Assembly (NCBI GenBank): GCA_003164305.1
Contig: PLSZ01000549.1
Span: forward strand, 1 to 21,363
Source: Acetobacteraceae bacterium
Lineage (GTDB): Bacteria; Pseudomonadota; Alphaproteobacteria; Acetobacterales; Acetobacteraceae
Reading direction: 5' to 3'
DNA length: 21,363 nt
Under the pieces are notes generated by a model. The model was not told the origin of the DNA and searched no databases. It was given only the letters and a program-made list of their open reading frames with translations. The position numbers and the translations under genes were made by a program. Shown here piece by piece: positions 9,801 to 15,813 of the stretch; position 1 is the first letter of the stretch; each line of letters opens with the position of its first letter.

Positions 9801-12204
9801 CGGCGGCACCGTTTACACGCTGAACCTCGGCACAATCCAGCAGAACAGCGCTCCGTTCACGGTTAATCTGGGCGTGCTCAACAGCGTTGTTGGGCCGTCC
9901 GATGCCGTCTCCGGCACGTTGTCGGCGGTGGGATCGAGCGCGTTCATCAACAGCGGTCTGGCGGCGATCGGAACGCTTGGCGCGGGTCAGTCGGACGTTT
10001 CGCCGTCGATTACGTTGAACACCGGTACCACAGGGACGTTCAGCGAAACGATCACGCTGGCGGGGACGGATTCGAACGCCGGCGGATATTCGTCGGTGTC
10101 GCCGGCGGAGACGTTGACGGTCACCGGGAGCGTCTCGGCGACGTCGGGGACCATCACGGTGCCGGGAACAAGCCCGGCGGTCGCGACGATTCTTGGCGCG
10201 AACCCGGTGGCGTTGGGCGCGGTGCATTTCGGCGCCACCGCATCCGAAACGCTGGACATTGGTAACACCGCGACGGCTGGCGCGGCGAACCTCGATGGTT
10301 CGGCGCAGTCGGAAACGGGTGCGGCGACGGCCAGCGGATCGTTCTCCGGCGTGGCGCCGGGCGGCAGCGGCACGGGCATCACCGTTGGCCTCAATACCGG
10401 CACGGTGGGTGTCAGGAGCGGCACGGTCGTACTGGGCTTTACGTCGGACGCCGGCACCGCGGGCACCACGCCGCTGGCATCGCAGACCGTGACGGTGACG
10501 GGGACCGCGTACCGGGAGGCGGCGGCGACGCTGTTGCCGCTGACGGAGATCGTGCATGTCGGCGACGCGGGGTCCGTCACGCTGCCGGTGACGAACAGCG
10601 ATCCGGCGGACGGATACTCGGAAAATCTGATCGCGGCATTGATCGGCGTGACCGGGAACATCGGCATCGCCAGCGCGGATCCGACCGCGGACATCGCCGC
10701 CGGTCAGACCAATGCCAACAACCTGGCGCTGGCGTTCTCAACCGCTTCGGCCGGTACGATTTCGGGTACCGCGACGGTGGGGCTGACGTCTGACGGCGGA
10801 ACCGGCGCGGACAGCATCGACGGGCTCGGCACGACGACGCTGACGTCGCAAACCGACGCGGTGAACATCACGGTGAATAACTACGCCGATCCGGTGTTCA
10901 CCGGTAACGGCGACCTGACATCCACCGGGGCGGATTCCTACACGCTCAATCTGGGCACCGCGGCGGTGGGTTCATCGGCGTTGGCGGCCACGTTAACTTT
11001 GGGCAACGACGCAACCGGACCGGCGGATTGGCTGAACGGAACATATTCGGTCAGCGGTGGAACCGGATTCAGCAATCTGGGACTGGCGGCGTTCAGCACG
11101 TTGACCGCTGGAAGCTCGTTGACAGCGGATGCCATATCGCTGTCGACCGCGACGGCCGGTGTCTACACCGAGACGATCGTGTTGACGCCGACGGATACCA
11201 ACAGCGGCGGGTACTCGTCCATTCTGGCGGCTCAGACGATCATGGTCACCGGCACCATCGCGGCACCCACCGGATCGGGCACCGGCGACGTGCACATGGT
11301 GACGTACGACGGCCTGCGCTACGACTTCCAGGCGGTCGGAGATTACGTATTGACCCGCTCCACGGTGCCGGGGGACTCGTTTCAGGTCCAAATCGACACC
11401 GTGGCGGCACCCGCGGTGAACGCGGTCAGCATCACCGAAGAGGCGGCGACTCAGGTCGGCGCCGATGTCGTCACCTTCGGCGTTGGCCAGAGCGGGATCG
11501 TCTGGGTCGATGGCGCGCCGGACGTTGCGTTGAGTGCCGCGAACCCGGTGCAGCAGCTCAGCGGCGGCCAGTTGACGGAGGTTTCGCCGGACGAGTTCCG
11601 CCTGACCTGGAACAGCGGGGAATCGCTCGATGTCACCGATGCGGGACTGTATCTGAATGATTCGGTAACGTTGCCGGAGTCGGATGGACCGGGTTCAGTG
11701 CAGGGGCTGTTGGGCGGCGACAGCGGGCAGGCGAACGATTTCCAACTCGCGGACGGCACGGTGTTGCAAAAGCCGGGTGTCAGTCAGGTGCTGGGAGAGT
11801 TCGCCAATGACTGGCAGGTCACCCCGGCCACGTCGCTGTTGGGCAACACACCGATGCAGTTCATTTACAGCGACGGCGGCCAAAGCGTGCTGCAGGCGAC
11901 CGCCGCGGGCCAGGTGCTCAACGCCGGGGCGGCGAACGTTCTGTCCGACGCCGGCGCGCTCGGCGCGACCTTCCTGGGATCGCTGGCGGCGCTGACGAAC
12001 TCGGCGATCACGGGGTTCTCGGTGAAGGATGTCATCGACGTCACCGATCTGAACCCCGCGACGGCATCAGTGAGCTTCAACGGCGGCGTGCTTCAGGTCG
12101 GCGACGGGACGCATGGCGGCGCGATTCAACTCAGCGGAAACGTGACCGGGACGTTCCACGTAATCGCTGACGGACATGGTGGGGCGTTGATCGGGCTTGC
12201 ATAG
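802..12204 (+). CDS. Giant modular repeat protein with choice-of-anchor-D-like, Calx-beta-like and VWD-like modules; probable secreted adhesin
   Basis: The frame encodes about 3800 residues. The ATG at 802 is preferred over the in-frame GTG at 787 because GAGGGG (789-794) lies 7 bases before the ATG. No Sec signal or membrane span is visible, and I find no cysteine by eye. The product is very rich in Gly, Ala, Thr, Ser and Asp, as is usual for extracellular beta-structured proteins. Layout by residue: 1-85, a start with NW/ANW motifs (GNWNNAANW) typical of large alphaproteobacterial beta-repeat proteins; 88-815, tandem repeats of 170-172 residues; 900-1045, a beta-helix-like segment; 1054-1413, a choice-of-anchor-D-like block with an HVGD motif at 1177; 1414-1533, an Ig/cadherin-like module; 1700-1948, 2234-2480 and 3495-3690, VWD-like modules starting GDPHI, GDVHI and GDVHM; Calx-beta-like modules near 1975-2095 and 2500-2620; further anchor blocks with HVGD at 2875 and 3252; 3700-3800, a C-terminal cap ending DGHGGALIGLA. 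Type I secretion through a C-terminal signal is plausible, but no secretion genes are nearby. Function as an adhesin or matrix protein is inference. Confidence 0.85.
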   Translation: MATVNWKNAASGNWNNAANWDTGSTPGASDNAVISVAGSYTVALNTPISVGSITIGDSAAALQIQDAGGTEAVNGSVANSGYLGLDAGGAGGSTMTVGGSLTNTNTLQVGNGGMTAASLLTIGGGLTTSNATLSVVGGQTGASASIVAGGAPTGTLTGTFALTGNAGGAIVQYASGGITQIGDGASNGGELYIDGANADVETGATNSNSALSSLGTIAGNGALDLRDGVTVTTTTGLTVNGGDGRLKVDAYGGAGGSTVTIGGNLTNSSFGNFSDGGVSVGNSAMSNADTLIVQGNYIGTGGLLEVAGGSTATATALMNVTGTLQSTLTGNIYLGGDTGGAILQYASGGITQIGDGASNGGDLEIDGANAFDEVGATNSNSALSGLTSIAGNGVLDLRDGASVTTTAGLTVNGGDGRLKVDAYGGNGGGTVTIGGNLTNTSFGNFSDGGVSVGNSSMGAGDLLTVDGTYTGTGGLLVLTGGKSGAAAQMAVTGAVQSTLTGNIAIIGGAGGASLRYGGGGITQIGDGASNGGDQEIDGANAFDEVGATNSNSALTGLTTIASNGLLDLRDGASVITTSSLTVNGGLGRLKVDSYGGNGGSTVTIGGDLTNTSTGSFGDGGVEVGNTGMTVSDLLTVDGALNNSGQVTLLGGQAGATARLVVSGAVQSTLTGSYAIVSGAGGASLQYGSGGITQLGDGAGNGADLYLDGATAFAEVGATNSNSALTDLGTIDSNGLLDLRDGVLLTTATGLTVNGGDARLKVDAYGGSGGGNVTIGGELTNTAFGNFNDGGVSVGNTGMTVSDLLTVDGQLQNSGLINILGNNGTTAAEAVVSVDGIVQNSGALNIGTRGELSVTNGNVFVQTAGTTDLSGTLNASGVALQAGLLDVSGGMVTGGSLAISAGATLFGFGTIAPAISGIGAIQASGGTLDLAGGLASSAAVAIENASALDIAGPDAGTVTFAGASGVLVLEQPMNFTGTIDGLQVSDTLLLRGVQATGATTTYNSGDNTSTLAIALAAGGTLDLTLAGNEAGDAFSVNRVGSDSQIGAIGAAVGVINTATPIVLPAARTSTAETIPLSISNGALAGSAPLDVNVGTTSGDAVASGTIVSLAAGATDTTDILVGLGAFNGGSESGTVTLDFASALSGGLTAPLPSETFGISGTVYREAVASIAPIALFAHVGDPGVETLDVSNVAPADGFSEALIASLTGATGGFAVASAGPTSDIAAGGSNATTLRLSYSTAQTGFVSGDALVALTSDGGTGAGSIDGLGTIALAPEAVPVTINIDNYATAAIEPPTGVGTLTQVSNAATLDLGTVAENTGPFGLNFGVANTASGPADVLSGSFVATASSGFTLTSLGAFSGIAAGQTAAAGVTLDTTVGGVVTQTITLDPTGGNAGGYSAPLTPETLTITGTVEPLPSPIITAGSSVTAMTDVPMLLGLAIADPNTDTLPLTVTITDTSGVLTAAQSGNATVSGGGSNKLVLTGDIADLNEELAAVAYSAAVVGSDTVNVSVVDQHHASATQSIAVGVAPVPLTGPVFNGPTSELGLVGTATGFGGLSVSDPYGEATDTTETLALVDPNGGTLSITGNYGGTIIGQGTPTLEIIGTVPEINAYLGDGLLDDLSASLLAIDTGFIAGFIRHGSITAVTENDLVTLGGGPEGKFFELGVESAAFALNSLIGLIPGNTPPNRADFIKALVDIIGDPHIVAANGAVYDFNAEGEYVLATSTSPGDSFDVQVRLQSFNDSPYASVVTQVAAQVGTDRVTFGTGRADPIWVDGTAAALSSGGSITLSGGIVTQTSANGYQISWDTGEVLNVTDEGDLLDTSIAPGPNNSVGSLVGLATLADTPADEFQLVDGSVLTSPLTSAELYGAYASAWAVPQADSLFDYGQGQSTATFDNPSFPAAVVTLADLPAAVVAQAASIVAAAGITDPGAAAAIEFDYILSGGDPSIVSSDASYLAGVSTTPETATPSGPAPVAIGVMAVQPEVEGSHNTASTAVFTAYLTAPSTTEETINYAVVATAMNELGASAFGGTLPTGQITIAAGQISGQFTITVPPGGLGLNPDSLLAVQVSATDGTPLFAPDAQTTIVQAIPGPPAVPVISDITNLGSFYGSGTSYTLDLGDVQYGEPLPAITFAIENTQTPPSDFLGGTLTVAPVEGFTVAGTTLPSPLGGGASYQDLTVSVNSVKFGANSETITFDPTDSNVTGFSENLAPVTLTINDTIVPPTMVFSQAYGDVHIITYSGLLYNFQGEGEFTLAQSRVPGDTFDIQLRLVPWTTASSVTVISQVAVSVGTDKVTFDQTRPDTVYVDGNPSTISAADPTVALNGGELTQISSNVWRVNWNTGEEATITGWGNFFNVTDGIPLSEPNMVGGLQGEDAGPSNDFQLSSGTVIPQPITAGELYGPYADSWRVTPTTSLFDYLPGQTTATFTDKDFPFDAVSLSNLPSNLIAAASTLVAADGITDPGIAQSAELDYIATGDPIFINAAQQVAEQVTSTTPVSVQAPVVAAVGVEAIPAGYTEVASGVTPVNFDAYLTAPSSSAIVVNYTAVAAGAGFFGASAFAGDALPSGSVTIAAGSTIVPFTLDLAQGALGTTPSEKLEVQISAPGGSPVFAQSATATVANNVAQSGVAPIPQLLKLGNVGTLTEVSPTAYTLSLGTLTQGETAGQIQLGIANDAAPPADQLSGTFGAPSGTGFLISDDSLPSAIAAGGQYDGLEVATLTASAGTNTETLTFKPSDVNESGYVAALSPITLTVTDTVAAPGVGQLNTPQTIVFPNVHVGAPETRPLSVSDTGSAPIAVSVSATAPVTASGSIAALAPGVTDSTDLSVSVDTSSGGLKNSAVDVNFGTTDPVVDVFGGVYRLASGTVAPITKYVHVGDPGTIALDVSNGATADGFSENLLASLAAVTPGITIAAGGPTGEIAPGASDTSSLQLGFSTAGAASIAATATVDVTSDGGTGTGSIDGLGTTVLTPIIVPVAITVESYANPVFEDLSANGTFSGGGTVYTLNLGTIQQNSAPFTVNLGVLNSVVGPSDAVSGTLSAVGSSAFINSGLAAIGTLGAGQSDVSPSITLNTGTTGTFSETITLAGTDSNAGGYSSVSPAETLTVTGSVSATSGTITVPGTSPAVATILGANPVALGAVHFGATASETLDIGNTATAGAANLDGSAQSETGAATASGSFSGVAPGGSGTGITVGLNTGTVGVRSGTVVLGFTSDAGTAGTTPLASQTVTVTGTAYREAAATLLPLTEIVHVGDAGSVTLPVTNSDPADGYSENLIAALIGVTGNIGIASADPTADIAAGQTNANNLALAFSTASAGTISGTATVGLTSDGGTGADSIDGLGTTTLTSQTDAVNITVNNYADPVFTGNGDLTSTGADSYTLNLGTAAVGSSALAATLTLGNDATGPADWLNGTYSVSGGTGFSNLGLAAFSTLTAGSSLTADAISLSTATAGVYTETIVLTPTDTNSGGYSSILAAQTIMVTGTIAAPTGSGTGDVHMVTYDGLRYDFQAVGDYVLTRSTVPGDSFQVQIDTVAAPAVNAVSITEEAATQVGADVVTFGVGQSGIVWVDGAPDVALSAANPVQQLSGGQLTEVSPDEFRLTWNSGESLDVTDAGLYLNDSVTLPESDGPGSVQGLLGGDSGQANDFQLADGTVLQKPGVSQVLGEFANDWQVTPATSLLGNTPMQFIYSDGGQSVLQATAAGQVLNAGAANVLSDAGALGATFLGSLAALTNSAITGFSVKDVIDVTDLNPATASVSFNGGVLQVGDGTHGGAIQLSGNVTGTFHVIADGHGGALIGLA
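1063..3243 (+). repeat. Tandem array of about 510-bp intragenic repeats
   Basis: Five starts of the motif GG-x-GG-(S/G)-(T/N)-x-T-(I/V)-GG fall at 1063, 1555, 2071, 2584 and 3094. The ITQ(I/L)GDGA motif recurs at 1333, 1849, 2362 and 2872, so full units are 516, 513 and 510 bp (172, 171 and 170 residues); the first unit is shorter (492 bp) and more diverged, and the last is partial. Each unit carries GATNSNSAL, a DLRDG strand and LTVNGG. Units 2 and 3 share long runs of identical DNA, which indicates recent duplication or recombination between copies. Confidence 0.9.
5899..9090 (+). repeat. Two-copy tandem duplication of a 1.6-kb VWD + Calx-beta-like + anchor module unit
   Basis: Unit A (5899-7500) and unit B (7501-9090) encode the same order of modules. 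Each opens with GD(P/V)HI and (Y)(D/N)F..(E)GE(Y/F), passes the markers DRVTFGTGR or DKVTFDQTR, then ELYG(A/P)YA, SLFDY, GITDPG and GDP, then a Calx-beta-like stretch with (L)GASAF or FGASAF, and ends in an anchor module closing with a TLT(I/V)(N/T)DT strand. The offset is 1602 bp (534 residues). Divergence is considerable at protein level, so the duplication is older than that in the N-terminal array. Confidence 0.8.
9103..11265 (+). repeat. Two-copy tandem anchor-D block, with a third copy at 3961-5040
   Basis: Blocks at 9103-10140 and 10201-11265, and a distant one at 3961-5040, share the same plan: a choice-of-anchor-D-like domain, then (A/V)HVGD, then ADG(F/Y)SE, then TSDGGTG..SIDGLGT, then an IN or EN..YA strand and a closing module with SNAGGYS or NSGGYS. 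The HVGD codons begin at 4330, 9424 and 10555. The DNA between the two tandem blocks and the first is occupied by the VWD-containing units, so the gene grew by duplication at several scales. Confidence 0.8.
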
Positions 12205-12232
12205 TGGGCCGTCCGTCCCGTACTGACACGCC

Positions 12233-12841
12233 ATGGACCGCCTGATCGAAGGCTATCGCCGCTTCCGCGCCACCGAATGGCCTGACCGCCGCGCGGTGTT
12301 CGAGCGCCTCGCCGCGCAAGGACAGCGCCCGCGCGCGTTGGTCATCGCCTGTTCCGACAGCCGGGTCGATCCAACGATGGTGTTCGGCGCGGGACCTGGC
12401 GAATTGTTCGTGATCCGCAACGTCGCCAACCTCGTGCCGCCGTTCGCGCCCGACGCGGCGTATCACGGCACCTCCGCCGCGCTGGAATTCGGCGTGCGCG
12501 CGCTGGAGGTTCAGGACGTCATCGTCATGGGCCACGCGATGTGCGGCGGCATCCACGCGCTGCTGCATGGCACGCCCAATCCGTCGTATCATTTCGTCGG
12601 CGGCTGGATCGCGATGGCCGAGGCCGCGCGCGCCCGCGTGCTGGCCAACACGCCGCTGGAGGACGCACAGCGGGCCTGCGAATATGAGGCGGTGCGGCTG
12701 TCGCTGGAGAACCTGCGCACGTTTCCCTGGGTGCGCGACGCGCTGCGCGAACATAAACTGGCGCTGCACGGCACGTTTTTCGACATTCGCTCGGGGATCC
12801 TGGAGTATCTTGGCGCGGATGGACGGTTCACGCCTGTTTAA
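12233..12841 (+). CDS. Beta-class carbonic anhydrase
   Basis: This 202-residue enzyme interconverts CO2 and bicarbonate in the cytoplasm. The zinc site is complete: C40 with the D42/R44 dyad in CSDSRVDP, then H101 and C104 in GHAMCGG. Other family landmarks are GAGPGELFVIRNVAN and YHGTSAALEFGV. The length is normal for the short bacterial form, so the gene looks functional. The ATG at 12233 fits the N-terminal motif of relatives (MDRLIEGYRRFR), although there is no clear ribosome binding site. It starts 28 bp after the giant gene's stop with no terminator between, so it may depend on read-through transcription. The can or cynT symbols would fit the family, but no cyanate genes are nearby. Confidence 0.93.
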   Translation: MDRLIEGYRRFRATEWPDRRAVFERLAAQGQRPRALVIACSDSRVDPTMVFGAGPGELFVIRNVANLVPPFAPDAAYHGTSAALEFGVRALEVQDVIVMGHAMCGGIHALLHGTPNPSYHFVGGWIAMAEAARARVLANTPLEDAQRACEYEAVRLSLENLRTFPWVRDALREHKLALHGTFFDIRSGILEYLGADGRFTPV

Positions 12842-13153
12842 CACCTGACCAGCTTCGACGCGCTGGTTCTCGATGACATCGACGTTAACGACCCCCACCT
12901 GGCCGTACGCGCGGCGGTCGATGGCCTGGGCATCGCGTATTCGCTGGACATCGTGTCGGAGCCGTACCTGCGTTCCGGACAACTGGTTCGTGTGCTGGAC
13001 GACTGGTCCCCCGCGTTCGACGGGTTGTTCCTTTATTACCCCGGACACCGCCAGGCGGCCGCCGCGTTCCGCGCGCTCATCGGCATTATGCCGGTATCGC
13101 AACGGCCATCGGCGGTGCGGAGCTCGGTGGAAAATCCCTTCGCGGGGGAATGA
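12842..13153 (+). pseudogene. LysR-family regulator remnant, C-terminal effector-domain fragment only
   Basis: Immediately after the carbonic anhydrase TAA, the same frame stays open for 103 codons to a TGA at 13151. The translation has hallmarks of the end of a LysR substrate-binding domain: NDPHLAVRAAVDGLGIAY, then LRSGQLVRVLDDWSP, then LFLYYPGHRQ and FRALI. The DNA-binding helix-turn-helix and about two thirds of the effector domain (some 200 residues) are missing. There is no plausible start; a GTG at 12953 lies inside the domain. It reads as the tail of a former regulator whose front was lost in the event that placed the carbonic anhydrase here. Expression is unlikely except by stop-codon read-through from the carbonic anhydrase. 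Confidence 0.8.
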
Positions 13154-13157
13154 TTTG

Positions 13158-14345
13158 TCAGACAGGCAGTCCGCGTAACGAGGCGACGGCGGCCATTACC
13201 CCGCGCAATTCGGCCAGACCGCGCATGCGGCCGATCAGCGGATAGCCCGGATGGGTATGCCGCATATGATCGTCGAGTAGTTCATGCCCATGATCCGGGC
13301 GGAACGGAATGCGCCAGTCGCCGTCCCCATTTTGTTTCCGGCGCGCCTGCTCGGTGAGGATCTCGGACATCACCGCGACCAGATCGACGTCGCCGCCGAG
13401 ATGCGCGGCTTCCTCGAAAGAACCGTCGGGTTCCTTGGTCACGTTGCGCAGATGCACGAAATGCGTGCGTTTCGCGAAACGGCGGGCGATGGCGGGCAAA
13501 TCGTTGGCGGGACCGGCCCCGAGCGAGCCAGTGCAAAGGGTCAGGCCATTTTCATGCGTATCGACGGCGTCCAGCAGAAAAGCGATGTCGTCCTCGTTGG
13601 AAACGATGCGCGGCAAGCCGAACAGCGGACGAGGCGGATCGTCGGGATGGATGCACATGCGCACGCCGGCTTCTTCCGCCACCGGAATGACGGCGCGCAG
13701 GAAATCCGCCAGCCGCGCGCGCAGATCGTCGCGCGTGATGTCCTTATATGCGTCCAGCACGCGGCGTAGTCCGGGCACGTCATAGCGCTGATACGCGCCC
13801 GGCAATCCGGCCATGATGGTAGCGAGCAGCTTGTCCTTCTCGCTTTCCGATGCCGCGTCGAACCAGGCGCGGGCGCGTCGCAGCACCTCCGGCGAATGGT
13901 CCGCTTCGGCGCCCGCGCGGCGCAGCATGAAACAGTCGAACGCGGCGTGTTCGTGCGCGTTGAAGCGCAACGCGGTGCCTCCCGCCGGAAGTGGAACCGC
14001 GAGTTGCGTGCGGGTCCAATCCAGCACCGGCATGAAGTTGTAACAAACGCGACCGACGCCCTGAGCACCGAGATTGCGCAGCGACTGGCGGTAGTTTTCG
14101 AACAATGGCTCCAGGTCGCCGTCGCCGAGTTTGATGGCCTCGGAGACCGGCAGGCTTTCGACGACGCTCCAGCGCATGCCGGCGGCCTCGATCATCGCCT
14201 TGCGTTCGGCGATCGCCTCCTGAGGCCAGACCACGCCGTAGGGAATATCGTGCAGCGCGGTGACGATGCCCGTCGCGCCGGTCTGGCGAATTTCGCTCAG
14301 TTGGATCGCGTCGGCGGGTCCGAACCAGCGCCATGTTTGTTCCAT
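13158..14345 (-). CDS. uxuA: Mannonate dehydratase (EC 4.2.1.8)
   Basis: It dehydrates D-mannonate to 2-keto-3-deoxy-D-gluconate, the second step after fructuronate reduction in hexuronate breakdown. The 395 residues match the usual length (about 394 in E. coli). Visible family residues include the metal-binding His in HPDDPP (H233), Cys in CTGSLG (C271), His in HFVHLRN (H298) and the Asp-His pair in RPDHGHE (D351, H352), all expected for the Mn-dependent active site. The frame is open back to 14384, but the ATG at 14345 is chosen because MEQTWRWFGP is the standard family start and AGGAG precedes it by about 9 bases. It is the last gene of the operon, 13 bp behind uxuB, and its stop nearly meets the LysR remnant coming from the other strand (4-bp gap, no terminator seen). 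Confidence 0.95.
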   Translation of the reverse strand: MEQTWRWFGPADAIQLSEIRQTGATGIVTALHDIPYGVVWPQEAIAERKAMIEAAGMRWSVVESLPVSEAIKLGDGDLEPLFENYRQSLRNLGAQGVGRVCYNFMPVLDWTRTQLAVPLPAGGTALRFNAHEHAAFDCFMLRRAGAEADHSPEVLRRARAWFDAASESEKDKLLATIMAGLPGAYQRYDVPGLRRVLDAYKDITRDDLRARLADFLRAVIPVAEEAGVRMCIHPDDPPRPLFGLPRIVSNEDDIAFLLDAVDTHENGLTLCTGSLGAGPANDLPAIARRFAKRTHFVHLRNVTKEPDGSFEEAAHLGGDVDLVAVMSEILTEQARRKQNGDGDWRIPFRPDHGHELLDDHMRHTHPGYPLIGRMRGLAELRGVMAAVASLRGLPV

Positions 14346-14358
14346 GTTTGGGTCTCCT

Positions 14359-15813
14359 CTATTGGGCAACGGCGCCGCGCGCACCCTGAGCGCGCAGGCG
14401 GTTAAAGGCTTCGGTGACGGGGGTCACGAAGCCTGGATCGGCGGCCAGCGAGGGAGCGAAAACCTGGCTCAGCGCCAGGATGTTTCGTACGGCGTCGGGG
14501 CCGGTCGCGCGGTCGCGCAGATCCACCGCGAGGGGATCGCGGACATCGATCGGCGCGCCGGTTTCATCGACGCCTCCCACGTAACGAATCCACCCCGCGA
14601 TCGCCAAAGCCAACGCCGGGATCGGCAGGTTCGCGCGCAACCGCTGCTGGATCGTGCCCAGAAGGCGCTGCGGCAGTTTCTGTGACCCGTCCATGGCGAT
14701 TTGCCAGGTGCGATGCCGCACGGCCGGGTTGGCGAACCGCACCGCCAGGCTGTCCGTGTAGGCGCGAAGATCGGTATTCGGCGGCGGCGGCACCATGGGC
14801 TGGATCTCGTCCCACAGGCGGCGGGTGAACCCGTGCAACGCCGGATCGGAGATCGCGTCGTAAATCGTTTCGTGGCCGGCGAGGTAGCCCAGATACGCCA
14901 AAGCCGAGTGCGCGCCGTTCAACAGCCGCAACTTCATGATTTCGAACGGCGCGACATCGTCCGTGATCCGCGCGCCGGCGAGCTCCCATTCCGGGCGGTC
15001 GTTGCCGTTGAAACAGTCTTCGATGACCCATTGGCGGAACGGCTCATGCGCGACGGCGGCGAGGTCGGTCAGACCGGTGAGCTGTTCGGCTTCATCGAGA
15101 TCGGCTTGCGTTGGAGCGGGAACGATCCGGTCCACCATGGTGCCGGGGAACTGAACGGTATTCTCGATCCAGGTGGCGAGCGCGGTGTCGCGGGACGCCG
15201 CGAAATCGCGCACCAGACCGGCGAGCAATCGTCCGTTCGACGGCAGGTTATCGCAGGTCATCACGACGAAGGGACGTTGACCCGCCGCGCACCGTTTCGC
15301 CAGCGCGGCGACGATGAAGCCGATGGCGGTGCGCGGCGTCTCAGGGTTCGCGAGGTCGGACACGATATCCGGATGCGAGGTGTCCAACCTTCCGGTCGCG
15401 GGGTAATGGCAGTAGCCCTTTTCAGTGATGGTCAGCGTAACGATCGCGGTATCGGGGTTGGCCAGACGCGCGACCACGGCGGCGGGATTTTCCGGCGCGA
15501 CCAGCACCGACAGAACCGGACCGGCCACGCGCGCCACGGTGCCGGAACCATCGCGGCTGAGCGTGGTGTAAAGCCCGTCCTGGGGCGACAGTCGGTCGCG
15601 TTGATCGGGCCGTCGCAGGCTGACACCGGCGATGCCCCAATCGCCGCCGCGCGCGTGCAGTACATCCTCCGTATACAACGCCCCGTGCGCGCGGAAGAAC
15701 GCGCCCAATCCGAGGTGGACGATGCGGGGACGCAATGTCGCGCGGTCGTAAGCGGGCGTGAACACGCCTGGCGGGACCATGCCAATTGTTGCCGCGGAAA
15801 GTCGTGCGTTCAT
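14359..15813 (-). CDS. uxuB: Fructuronate reductase / mannitol dehydrogenase family oxidoreductase
   Basis: The likely reaction is NADH-dependent reduction of D-fructuronate to D-mannonate (EC 1.1.1.57). The 484-residue protein has the long-chain polyol dehydrogenase layout: an N-terminal nucleotide-binding segment ([13 protein letters not shown], about 33-45), TITEKGYC near 128-135, CDNLPSNG at 187-194, [10 protein letters not shown] at 226-235, and the catalytic pattern K-x4-N-x2-H in KLRLLNGAH (K294, N299, H302). The family also holds mannitol 2-dehydrogenase and altronate oxidoreductase; uxuA directly downstream settles the choice in favour of UxuB. The ATG at 15813 overlaps the upstream ATPase stop in an ATGA; an alternative ATG at 15822 would add three residues. 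The stop overlaps the AGGAG of uxuA, so translation is probably coupled. Confidence 0.9.
   Translation of the reverse strand: MNARLSAATIGMVPPGVFTPAYDRATLRPRIVHLGLGAFFRAHGALYTEDVLHARGGDWGIAGVSLRRPDQRDRLSPQDGLYTTLSRDGSGTVARVAGPVLSVLVAPENPAAVVARLANPDTAIVTLTITEKGYCHYPATGRLDTSHPDIVSDLANPETPRTAIGFIVAALAKRCAAGQRPFVVMTCDNLPSNGRLLAGLVRDFAASRDTALATWIENTVQFPGTMVDRIVPAPTQADLDEAEQLTGLTDLAAVAHEPFRQWVIEDCFNGNDRPEWELAGARITDDVAPFEIMKLRLLNGAHSALAYLGYLAGHETIYDAISDPALHGFTRRLWDEIQPMVPPPPNTDLRAYTDSLAVRFANPAVRHRTWQIAMDGSQKLPQRLLGTIQQRLRANLPIPALALAIAGWIRYVGGVDETGAPIDVRDPLAVDLRDRATGPDAVRNILALSQVFAPSLAADPGFVTPVTEAFNRLRAQGARGAVAQ

Noticed and set aside
12842..13153. Independent small gene starting at GTG 12953
   Set aside because: The LysR similarity continues upstream of that GTG to about 12854, so it is an internal codon of a broken domain.
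13110..13160. Possible terminator between the convergent LysR remnant and uxuA
   Set aside because: Only a 4-base stem (TCCC/GGGA) without a T run can be drawn, which is too weak to call.
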